DNA from: Umbilicaria muhlenbergii
Lineage: Eukaryota > Ascomycota > Lecanoromycetes > Umbilicariales > Umbilicariaceae
Direction of reading: 5' to 3'
NCBI GenBank assembly: GCA_000611775.1
Contig: KK106984.1
Span: forward strand, 1,704,364-1,768,363
Length of the DNA: 64,000 nucleotides
Made by a program: the position numbers and the translations under genes. This document shows positions 23,401-33,589 of the stretch, in pieces; the first letter of the stretch is position 1, and each line of letters begins with the position of its first letter. Under the pieces are notes generated by a model. It saw only the letters and a program-made list of their open reading frames with translations, was not told the origin of the DNA and did not search any database.

Positions 23401-23576
23401 CTTCAACTGAAGACCTCGAGGCAACGAAGCTACCAGGCCGCCAAAGTGGTATGTATATACACTCTCCTGTCGATTGAAGCCTTTGTTAATATATGATAGG
23501 TTCCAGTGAGTGGATCCGATCCAGGGGGGAGGGTGGTGATGGGACAACAAACACAACAAACCACCCACCTTCATGA
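20476..23576 (+). CDS. Chymotrypsin-like domain fused to peptide:N-glycanase, 999 aa
   Basis: Three exons: 20476..23053, 23104..23448, 23500..23576, with introns of 50 and 51 bp that keep frame. The C-terminal half, from about residue 589, is a PNG1-type PNGase (transglutaminase fold). It has a zinc-site Cys set ([13 protein letters not shown]), catalytic Cys801 ([10 protein letters not shown]), His828 (EDHVWTE) and Asp845 ([19 protein letters not shown]). This enzyme deglycosylates misfolded glycoproteins in the cytosol during ERAD. The N-terminal half has a PA-clan-like layout: LTVAHVF (His202), an acidic insert, DYALVE (Asp334) and EDGDCGSWV (Cys419 where trypsin-like enzymes have Ser). 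That half resembles a fungal family of uncharacterised proteins. No in-frame ATG occurs before residue 603, which argues against a separate PNG1 start inside the frame. Activity of the N-terminal domain is not established. Confidence 0.85.
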
Positions 23577-23886
23577 TTTATAATTTACATTGCCCGGCGA
23601 CTAGTGTTGACTACTTTCTGATAACAGACTTTGCGGCATGATGATGAAGTGTAACAGTACTGGTGAACTTCTGCAGCTCAAAATGTGTTTATTGAATGTG
23701 ACCTTTCACCTTTAAAACTCATTCCTGATTCGATTCCTTCACGTTCTATGGGAAAGTCCGTCAGGTAATTGGATATCTTCATGCCAAACTGAAGAGTCAT
23801 AAAAGTTAGCATACTCTGCTTTCATGTGATCATATGTGTCTGAACTGGTACCGAAGACTCTCATGCACATCTAGCAAAGGTGTGCC

Positions 23887-25699
23887 TTACAGGCATTGCA
23901 CTTTCATGTGATTGCAGCATTCCGATTTCTGAACCATGCACTCACATTTTGAGCAGTCTCTGGCACCATCACTCTTCTTACACTCCGCGAAAGCGTCATC
24001 GCCAAGAATAGCGCTTTTTGTACTCGTCGCATGTGAGACCTTCATGACTGATGGCTTCACAATTTGTAACAAATCAAGGTGAGACACGTAGAACAGGTTA
24101 AGATTTTTGCCATCATCAGACGACTTCATACACCTGATCGCAATCGGCTATTGGATAATACTGATAGTTACCTGGATGTGTGCGGACGTGGTGCGTAAGG
24201 GAGTTCTCAAGCAGTTTGTCAAGCTGATCCTGAGTCAAAGCAGCTTCGAGCTTGGGAAATGAGATAACAACTTGACAGCTCCCTGAAGAGCCCAGGCATC
24301 TAATAGGGATCTCTTATTCTCCAGCGGAAAGGCACTGATTTACAAAGCATTCCTTACCGTAGACGTGCCCGCACGGAGCTGTATACATCTCTGTAATGTC
24401 ACACCAACAAACAGCACAGGTGAGACTCACTTCAATGTTACTTCTGGGACTGGTGCCTTGACGGGACTCTTTCTGGAGAATGGCTTTTGCCCAATCAGCA
24501 TCTTGAGATGATCCATGTATGGTGATTGTCTTCAGACTTGCAGTGACATTGAGACGAGCAGCAGTCTTCTCAAGCTTACTAACACTTCTTTGACACCCGG
24601 CCTGATGTGCTGCTATAGACGCCTCATTATCCAGAACAATGTTGAACGTCGAGACTGCTAGATCATCAACAGTCTTTAGGAGAGCAGAGTCAACAGCAGC
24701 CCTGTTCTCATCATTTCCATATAAGCTCGGGATGCACTTCCTGAGGTTGCGATAAATGAATACACCGTGTTTCTTTCCGAGTTCACTCAAGTAGGTCATT
24801 CCCTCTGCTTGCAGGAGAAGCTCATTCCATATGATGCCTCTGCCTCCTCTTGCTGTGTGCCCGTTCAAAATCTTTTCCACCGCGGCTTTGGCTCTCCCTA
24901 CCTTCTGTGCTGTATTCGAGATGATGTGCAGGGTAGTGAACTGATGGGCGTTGTTCGCGGATGGGTAGGACTTGATTTTCACTAGTCTTTAGACGAAAAG
25001 CTTTGCTGTACGTTTGCAAGTTCTGATGAGATCGAGGTATGCATGGAGGATAGGGTCGAGAACTCCGCCTTAACGACGTGGAAAAGGAAAAGCTTGGAGC
25101 CGCCCAGCTGAGGAAGCTTGTAGCCATTGAGCTCAGTAACCGCTTCTGTGGCCTGCTCCATTGTTGAGAACGTTGCGGTTGCCTTCCTCTGAGCGCCTTC
25201 TATACTTGAGAACATAGTCCAAGCCTCAACAGTTCCTCTGGAAGACAACAGCCTTTGTATAGCTTAGCTAATCTCTTCAGCGCTGGAAGAGTAAGAACTC
25301 TTTCCGAACGTTACAGTATGAGGTTGGCGTTGTCCGCAAGCCCCCTTCAACATCTCGGATGTTGTTGATATGTCCAAATTGCCTATTTTTATGAAGCACT
25401 GCCACGGCTTAGCCTTCTTGTTGACGGCAGTCCTACATTCCAACGTTCTGTTTCAGGATCTTGACACTACCCAGTCTTTGCGCCACTTCCTCCATGGACT
25501 ATGACGAATTAAATTCGAGAGTTGCGGTCTTCGAGGGTTGGTACCAAGTGCAATTGACAATGCAAATTCGTAGTCGAGCAGTCGAGGCAGCAGCGGGTCC
25601 GATGCTGAGAAAACCTCCGCCAGGGCCGAATTCCATGACAACTTCACCTAGATCTCTGGCATCTGACTCAGTAGCTTTCTGAGTCTGTGCCTTTGGCAT
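23887..25699 (-). pseudogene. Broken RBR-type (RING-IBR-RING) E3 ubiquitin ligase
   Basis: Reading on the minus strand, fragments appear in the order of a known fungal RBR architecture. First comes a PSKTATLEF segment (25505-25699), then an RRM-like stretch (25248 to 24982; AVTELNGYKLP). Next is RING1 (CAVCWCDI, CGHVYGKECFVNQC near 24320-24410), then IPIRCLG and ADCDQVY, and last an IBR with DCSKCECMVQKS and CCNHM. It is disabled by an in-frame TAA at 24314-24316, a TGA at 24116-24118 and at least one frameshift between the EGLTCDEYKKRYS and DDAFAECKK stretches. The two stops fit C-to-T changes in Gln and Arg codons. RING2 is not recognisable, and no start codon is clear. It sits at the boundary of the hypermutated block. 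Confidence 0.7.
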
Positions 25700-26094
25700 A
25701 TCCTGCTAGCAAGAGCGGTTGTGCAAAGGGTGATCGATGCTTCTCTAAGCTTGTTCAGCAACTTCAGCTAGCAATTCAGGAGCAGCTTGATTCAGCCATC
25801 AGTCCGCCGAATCTTATGCCATCTTGGATGACCACCGACATTCATCCTATTGGACCTGCCAAAACGCCCGTGTCTAGCTTCCTAGTTCCTTTAGCTGAAG
25901 TGAACTGTCGCTATTTTAAGAAAGGCGTGTGTAAGAACGGTGATAGGTGTCGCTTTCAGCATTACGCCACATGTGAAGAAGTGATTGCGCATGAGTCTAT
26001 TCCACAGCAGGCAAGAAAAGAATTACTTCGAACAGAAGTCCGGCTAACACAGAAAAATATTTGCAGACAGGCATTGATATGGGTGTCAGGGTAG
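25690..26094 (+). pseudogene. CCCH zinc-finger gene fragment in opposite orientation to the RBR remnant
   Basis: An open plus-strand frame ending at 26094 encodes a clear C-x7-C-x5-C-x3-H finger (CRYFKKGVCKNGDRCRFQH, codons about 25908-25964), preceded by a degenerate GCAKGDRCF. There is no ATG at the start of the frame. CCCH fingers form the N-terminus of the same fungal RBR ligase family whose remains lie immediately left on the other strand. The piece may be that N-terminus after an inversion, or part of a second copy. The origin is inference; the finger motif is seen. Confidence 0.55.
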
Positions 26095-26670
26095 GATAAG
26101 AATCCTAGTGCTGAAGGTTAGAGGGAGGCTAAACGAGAGTTTACAAAAGTAACTTAAGGTGTCTCAAATAATGACACATGAGCTAACTAAACCAGGCAAA
26201 AGGCTATCGCGGAGGGTCACTCCTAAAACACTACCTTAAGGGAGTTGTAGGAGCCGAGATTACTGTATATAAACGGTTAGACAATAGAGATTTGTAAATA
26301 AACAGTTTGCCCAGTAAAAGTACTGCGAGCGGTGAAAATAGTCCAACGTTGTAGAGTAGCAACGGTCGACGTGATATTACAGTCAGACAACAGTTTTTTA
26401 AGCTCAATGAGTTATTTGAATAGCACCTTCCATTTATTGAGCAGTCCATTTATAGTGTCATAGAAGTACACGTAAATCACAGTCACATGTATTTATTATT
26501 TCTACAGTTAAAATATTTTAGACGGAGAACCCACAGTAATATCAAAATCAACAGAAACTTGACAGTCATTAAAGCTGCACATATATGTCAACGCATGTTT
26601 CAAAGATTGAGACAGTGATCTCACAGTCTGTTAGAGAAGTTGCCTTGAGATTTTTATTAAAACTTCATCT

Positions 26671-26740
26671 ACCTAAGGTAAGGTAAGATACATTAAGGTA
26701 AAGTAAGTAGGTAGGTAAGTAAGTAGGTATTTAAGGTACA
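26671..26740 (+). repeat. GGTA-rich short repeats at left end of the block
   Basis: About ten AAGGTA, TAGGTA and AAGTA units in 70 bp. A shorter run in inverse orientation (ctacctatctacctactc) lies at 57609-57626 near the other end. This could be subterminal repeats of the host DNA transposon, but proper terminal inverted repeats were not found. Confidence 0.5.
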
Positions 26741-27104
26741 GTGATGTAGAACAGTCAGGTGTTCACTGTTGATATAATCTTCACTGTACACCTCCTCTCC
26801 TATCAGTCTGATTATTCATCACCGCCTTCATTGAGATCTCAAATAAGTCACATGTGTCATCATCAAGGTCCTCATAACTGCCCTGAAGCATAACAGAGTA
26901 GGACTTAAGTGTAAACACATTATCAACTAGAACAATTTCATTGATTAGCATAAGCAGTCACACAATTCAGTAACAATTAGATAAGGTCAGGAATAGTATT
27001 GAAATTGAAAAGCATGAGCAGGATATATGATAAAAAGAGTCATCAGTATCATGTCAAGTTGTTACATGAAAAGCAAATCAGACAGATAAGTACATAAGCT
27101 ATAG

Positions 27105-27455
27105 AAGTGATGTATTATCATTCATAGCCTTTGTCAGGGGAGGGTCAGAGATCAGAAACTGCTTAAGACTTAATGTGTCAAGCTTCTTCCTCTGCTGCTG
27201 TTGACCTCAGCTCTTACTCTTCAGCTCCTTGAAGTTTAATTTGTTGACATCTTTGAAGCTGTCTGTCAGTGAAATGCAGTCATAAAAGGTGAGAAGCTTT
27301 TTTCTCACATCAGCTTCAGAGCCTCCTTCCTCAACAATGTCAAGGTATCACTTGACTTTCATCACTAAGTTGATGTAGATATTTAAAGCAAGTATGATAA
27401 TTAACACACTGAAAATGCCTGCAATGAAGATATCTCATACTTTTCATAAAGTACA
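27105..27455 (-). pseudogene. Degraded unrecognised coding sequence in left arm of the host transposon
   Basis: On the minus strand one frame stays protein-like through three or four TGA codons: DIFIAGIFSVLIIILALNIY, then YLDIVEEGGSEADVRKKLL, DCISLTDSFKDVNKLNFKEL and LKQFLISDPPLTKAMNDNTS. The TGA positions fit mutated Trp or Arg codons, as elsewhere in the block. I do not recognise the protein. It points away from the transposase gene at 28834, so it may be a second gene of the same transposon. Confidence 0.45.
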
Positions 27456-28833
27456 GATTTAGTGATGAGCTTCCCTTCACATTAAGGTACTGATTCATGT
27501 AATTTCAGACATGAAGGAAGTTTGACTCATTGAATGTCTTCATGAAAGCTGACTGCAGCAGAGAGTCTTGATAGTACTGCTTCAGCATTAAATCAACCTC
27601 ATAGCATGTTTTTACATGCTTCTATACTCAATTAGTCACCACAGGCTTCAACAGGAGAAGAGGTAGTGTAAAGATATATCTTCATAACTTTGAGTACCTC
27701 ATACTTGTATGACTTTATGTTGTTGAAGATCTTCACTCAGTCAGTAATCACCTCATAGAAGTTCATATTCAAATCTTCACTGTAAACTTGTCATAAAACT
27801 GTGTCTCAGAAGGCATTTGAATGATATAAAAAGATCATTCATCTTGTTTTATGATCAAGGAGCCTTAACTTCTCATCATTCTTTCATACAGCCTCCTCAT
27901 CCTCATCAGCTGTTCATGAAGATTTTTTAATGCATCTTTTCTTCACTGCTGAGGTGATGCACTGTTTGAGTAATCTTTTATGAGCAGCAGCACTGACACT
28001 GAGGGTGACAGTTAAATTCTACATATATATCAGTATATTACAGCTGAAATTCAGCAAGGCAAACTGTGAATGATCTTACAAAGTTGATGATGTTAAAGAG
28101 ATTATTGAGAGAGGCAGTCTGAGGCTACAAAGATCAGTATCTCACAGTTATAAGATAATTTAAGAGCTCTTACAGAGTCAGGGCTATGATCTGCTGACAT
28201 TAAGTATGACTTGAGCTTGAATGTGATAATCAAATGATGTGACAAGATTTACAGTCAAATTATGATGAGAAGGCAGTTAAAAGTATGATGCTGACACTGA
28301 GGATTTTCATTAACTGTTTTACCCTGCATGAGATTTTTTCACATAAGATAACATCATCATTCCTGCACCTCACAAGCAGTTACAGGATGCCAGTTGTAAA
28401 ATAAACCTTAAAACATAACCTCTGAATAAGGTAAACACTTGACTTTGTCTTCAAGATTTTATTTTGAACATATCTCAATTCAGGTGTCTGTCTTCTATGA
28501 CATATTAAGTTTAACATTAATTTTAATTGATTTCAAGATGCCTGCTTCACATCATATTAACTGTAAAATAAGAGTTCAACAAGCTGAGCATTCTTCTTAA
28601 GATTTTCATAGCTCTCATCCTCTGTCTCCTAAGAGGTGAAAACATGAATTCATTGAAGACTCAAATCAAGCGCACTTGAAGAACATGTTCATCAGGATAT
28701 CAGATAATTTTAAGGACTTTAATTTAAACTTCATATGTTTCTGTGTAAAAACTAATTACTTAAGTGTTCAATATTATATTTAATGAATGAGACTTCATAG
28801 AATACTACTGAGCTTTTTCAGTGACTGCAGGAG

Positions 28834-29943
28834 TTGATCACTAAGGGTGATGATGACTTTAAAAAGCTAAATATGAAGGAAATTCAAGAACTTCAACAGA
28901 TTGCAGCATATCAAGAGGTGAAGATGAATAATTCAGAGAGAACTACTGATGAAGATGAGGAACAGACAGTTGAATTTAATGATGCTGAGAAGAATGAGAT
29001 CTCAATCATGTTTAATATCACTATGAAACCCTCATCCTGCAGATCATCTCAGCCTGAAATGATTAACACATCAGAGTCAATAATGCATAAATGCTTACAA
29101 GGTGCATTGTCAAGATTCATATTAATTATGAGTTTATGAGCAGAGGAATGTGAGCTATCCTGCTTAAGTTACAATGCACTTCAAGAAGTACTGTGACTGC
29201 TGAAGTCACATCAAGAAATTAATTAATTGTCAGAGTCTGTTCAGACTCTGAAGAAATGAGTTAAAGCTGAAATGTCACTGCTACAGCTGAGGAAAAAATC
29301 AATCTCATTGATTTCAGAGAAATTAATCACTAGCAGACAAGCTCTTAATCTTGATGACAGCCTTTCACATGAGGATTTATATTTCTTTGACTCAAGAGTT
29401 CTATTCAGCGCGTTTCTAGGGTCAGATGTTGCAAAGAAAATGCATAAAAGCTTTGCTCATTTTGTGAATACATCAACAGAGATCTGACACGGGAATTGCT
29501 GAACTTCATTGATTAAAACAACATTCAGCAATTATGCTCACTACACTCAAGATGACACTTTAATATTTTCTTTTAATTTTGCTTAATATTCCTGCCTACA
29601 AAGTGACTGCAACTGCAGACTTGTTAAACAATATCATTTAAACAAAGTCATGACTGTTGACTGAGATTATCATTCTACTTGTCAGTCAAAAGGTGCAGTT
29701 ATCATTAAAATGTAGAAGCTTTTACACAGGATAAATCTTTCTGAGGATTTTCTAACTGCAATTAATTCTTCTGTACTTGTCAATGAGTTATTCTTGCTTA
29801 AAGATGCCATCTTATTTCTTTCTGAGAGTTCAATTATGTTTCAGAATTAAGTTAATATAACACTTGATTATTTCTTCTTCAGCAAGGTTGAGCTGAGTTC
29901 TCAGCAACAGGTTTTACAGAAACAGCAATATTAAATCTGCTTC
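28834..29943 (+). pseudogene. Transposase-like gene, 5' piece
   Basis: A plus-strand frame with scattered TGA/TAA/TAG stops. Protein-like segments include EDLYFFDSRVLF, YAHYTQDDTLIFSF, SDCNCRLVKQYH and TLDYFFFSKVELSSQQQ. The frame continues without a break into the piece at 43845 once retrotransposon E2 and one copy of its target duplication are removed (..ICF joins IHKVVNRS). The family looks like an ascomycete transposase group that I know only as unnamed. The start near 28834 is a guess. Confidence 0.6.
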
Positions 29944-30398
29944 TGTAAGTGTACTATCATGAGGTAATATCTTAACTAAGGAATTATGAAGTTATGTGAC
30001 AATAATGACTTAAGCTTATAGTTGATGATTTGCAATAGTATGATATTGCTAGTAGGTAGAGAATTATTGTTAAGAAAGAAAGTGAAACATGCTCTGACCT
30101 CATAATATATCTCTTCTAAAGTTAGCCTGCTTGAGGAAGATCTCATGAAGCAGTCACCTTAATGAAGCTGTCTTCATGAGGTGTTCATTGCTGAATCACA
30201 TCTTCATGAGATGTCACTAATGATGTTAACTCCTTTAACCACTTTTATGAAGTGTCAGGAGTGATGTTTATTGATTGAGCTCTCTCATGAGATTGATTTG
30301 TTAATGAAAGTTACCTTCATAAGGCTGCATTGTTGTTAAGCATAATCTTTCTTATTCTGAACTAGCATCTGATGAGTTTCATACACTGAATGCTCACA
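29944..30398 (-). repeat. E2 left LTR (3' LTR)
   Basis: 455 bp, same length as the right copy at 43385-43839, with TG...CA termini and adjacent to TSD GCTTC. Confidence 0.93.
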
Positions 30399-30856
30399 TT
30401 GCTCCCCCCCTTCAAAGGCTCATGCCCTCATGAGTATGATGATGTTCACAGTTGCAAGCCTTCACTGAGAAGTGCTTTGCAATGCATCAATAACAGTTAA
30501 AAAAAATGAGCCTGTAGATCAGAAAAAAAAATTAAAATCATAAAAAAAAATATGTTGCAGAGCTCATTAAAACTCAGTGAGAAAAAGAGTCTCCCTTCAC
30601 AAGATGTTTATGAAGTTATGATTGATTTATACACTGATTCAGTGTTCATGATGATTGTTGCTCATTTGTGAGCCTGTTCAGCTGTTCATGAGGTCATTCA
30701 GATTCACTTTGTCAAGCCTTGTGAATGACCCGTGCAGATCATAAGGTCAGAGTTTTCACTGTCAACAACTTTTGCAACTTTAACCTTTCACCCTTCATCA
30801 GGTAAATTCATGATCATGATTCTTGTAATGCCTCTTGTGATGTTTTGCCCTCACAA

Positions 30857-30904
30857 TGCTTGTCTTCATGATGCTTGCCTTTGTGATGCTTGCCTTCATG
30901 GTGC
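30857..30904. repeat. 15-bp tandem repeat inside E2, three copies
   Basis: tgcttgtcttcatga, tgcttgcctttgtga and tgcttgccttcatgg follow one another directly. A multiple of three keeps a reading frame, so it may derive from a repetitive coding segment. Confidence 0.7.
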
Positions 30905-31350
30905 CTTTTTGCTAACAGCAGTACAGCTCATCATGCTTCACATTAATCACATCATCAACATCCTCAGGCAAATCATCTGCAATTCTCATTTATTTCCTCT
31001 GTTCATGCAGGCCTCTGACTCAGTCCCTCACAATTAAACCTTTCATGAGGTAGCCTTTCATGAAGAGACTCAGCTTCATGATTACATCATCTTGCAGCAG
31101 CTTATTCAGCTCATTAATCATGAACAAGATCATGAGGTGATTTGTAAGTGACTTTCATGATCTTCCTTCATGAGAACACTTCATGACTGACCTTCATGAT
31201 AATAATTGTAAAGATTAAAGACATTTCCCCTCAGGCCTGCAAGCTGTGTGTTGCTGTCACTGCAAGTTGCAGTCTCAATCATTTTAAGAATTGTTTCCTC
31301 TCCCCTCATGCTGTCAAGTGCATGAAATGTCATCAGCACATCAGCAAGAC

Positions 31351-31813
31351 TGTTACACCTCTCACTAAATGATACTCAGTTGGTATGTGTAGCAGGTGTA
31401 CACGCAGTACTGCTCATGATGCTCAGGGCATGAGCACCCTGAGCACTCAGTTGATACATGCAGTAAGCGTACATGTGATACTGCTCATGATGCTCAGGGC
31501 ATGAGCACCTTGAGCACTTAATCACTCATGATGCTCAGAGCATGAGCACCCTGAGCAGAGATGTTACACACATCAAGCAGTACAGTCATACATGAGTCTT
31601 TTAAAATTCTATATAATCACAGGTAGATTCATAGTTAGAAGCTCATGCTCAACTCATGTATTGAATGCAATCTCATAAGTCTACAACCTTCTAGCTTATT
31701 CAAGTTTACATGTGATCAGTAGTTCATTGAATCAAGCGCCGTGATTAGATGAATGTTGATATAATTCATTGAATGATTATATTATTCTTGTCATTATGAC
31801 ATCACCTGTTACA
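31351..31813 (+). repeat. E1 5' LTR
   Basis: 463 bp and collinear with 37545-38007. Paired CpG-derived differences: CA 31457-31458 against TG 37651-37652; CG 31468-31469 against TG 37662-37663; CG 31740-31741 against TG 37934-37935; TG 31754-31755 against CA 37948-37949. Confidence 0.95.
31375..31557 (+). repeat. 71-bp tandem repeat with palindromic cores in E1 LTR
   Basis: Two units with a 71-bp period (starting 31375 and 31446) and a partial third. Each holds the inverted pair GCTCATG...CATGAGC, able to form a small hairpin. The same array is present in the other LTR from about 37569. Such arrays in LTRs often lie in the promoter region; that role is inferred. Confidence 0.85.
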
Positions 31814-32127
31814 CTTTGAGCATCATCCTCAGAATATCAGTCATGAAATAAACTGTGACTCATGAGTTCCTCACAAGGATGACAACCTTCAGTCATGATT
31901 CATCAGTCATTGAGAGTTCAACATCATCAGAGATGAAGATCAAGATCTCATCATCAGACAAGTTCTTAAGAGAATGAAGAATGTTGAGTTTATTCCTCAC
32001 TCAACTTGATATTTATATTCATCTCAATCACATCATGTTCAAGAAGGAAGCTGACAAAGTATTGTATACATCTTCTTATTTAAGATTTGATGCTCTCAAT
32101 TGATTTGAGCTGACCCTCTGAGACTAT

Positions 32128-32700
32128 ATGAAAAATGAGAAGAAGGATCATGATGATGAGATAAATAAAATCTTCATCAATTTAAAGGAGTTCAAGAAGC
32201 AGATAAGAATCATGTTTGAAATCATTAATCAAGAAAAAATCATGAAGCAAGAAATTTACAACATTATGCAGAAAGAAGCTGTCATGATGTATGCAGTTAA
32301 TTTTCAGAGACATGTCATATATATGAACTGAGATGACACTGCCTTGACTGTGCAGTATTATAAAGGCTTGAAGGACTTCATTAAAGATGAAATCTTCTGA
32401 TCAGAGCAATCAAGTACCTTAATTAAAATGATTAAAAAGTCAGTCATCATCAACAATCATGCATATGAAAGATCTATGAAAAAAAGCCAGAAGAATTATG
32501 TATCACTGAAGGTGAACAAGCCTCATGAAAGCACTCAATATAATAATCAACCTTATTACAGCCCTCAGCTGATGAAAATCAATGCAACCTTCTGAAGGAA
32601 TTGATTTCAGAGAGGAATCAAGCAGTTATCAAAGAGTATTAAAGTTAAAGGAAATTGTTATAACTGCAGGAAGTCAAGACATTTCACATGCAATTATTAA
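32128..32700 (+). pseudogene. E1 Gag remnant with mutated zinc knuckle
   Basis: A charged, helical region (LKEFKKQIRIMFEIIN) is followed by the knuckle GNCYNCRKSRHFTCNY at 32650-32697. The CCHC pattern is present except that its last Cys is Tyr (G to A change), and a TAA follows. In-frame TGA codons break the frame between. Confidence 0.75.
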
Positions 32701-33589
32701 GTTTTAATGAAAACCTTTTCATTAAAGAAGAAGACATATGCTGCTGTGTTAAAGAAGTCAGCACTGAAGCAATCAATTCAACACAATGTTATGTCTTGAA
32801 CAACTTGCTATGATGACAGCTGTACAGTTCATCAAAGTGACAAAGACAGCTTTAAATGATTTTCACATTAATCAAAGAAGGCAAGAGAGTATGTTGTAAC
32901 CTTTCACTGAGACCTTGTCACAGACGCAGAGAGACATCAAGTTAAGTAAAAGCAGTTCAATCAAGAAGACAATTACATTAACAGTGATGACATGATACCT
33001 TCATTTAGTGAGGAGGAAGACTTCATGAAAGTAATAAATTCTGAAGACTCAGAAGAGCTTATGAAAAAAGATAATAATAAATGATTATCTGCTCATGAAG
33101 AAAGATGAATTCAAATGTATATTGAAATACTCAACATCCTCAGCAAGAAAGAGGAGTACATGAAGCAGATAAAAGAAATAAAGAATCAGATTCTTTACAT
33201 TATCTGAGATGCATTTATGCAAAGACAAGATCATGAAGAAATCAACTATTAAAATATAATCAGAGAGACATCACTGAAAGGTTCTCAGTTCATCATCAGA
33301 GGAAGATATGTTACCTCTGATGAAGCACACATTTCATGAGAACTTCACATGAAAGTATGAGAACTTTGAAATGAATACTTCAAAAGAGATCTGAGCAAAC
33401 ATTCAGCTCAGAAGATGAATTCAGAAGACTTTAAGTATGTAGAGAAGAACTTAAGTTTCTTCTCTTTTAATTCAAAAAATTAAGAGGTTCTTCAGGTCAG
33501 AGGCCTCTGAAGATGCCTGTTTTAAAGTCTTCAAGCAGTGAACAACAATGAGAGTTTATCACTGCAGCACAGGAAGACATGAGCAATTT

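Noticed and set aside
31375-31557. CRISPR-like array in the E1 LTR
   Set aside because: The repeats are 71-bp tandem units without unique spacers, duplicated in both LTRs of a eukaryotic retrotransposon.
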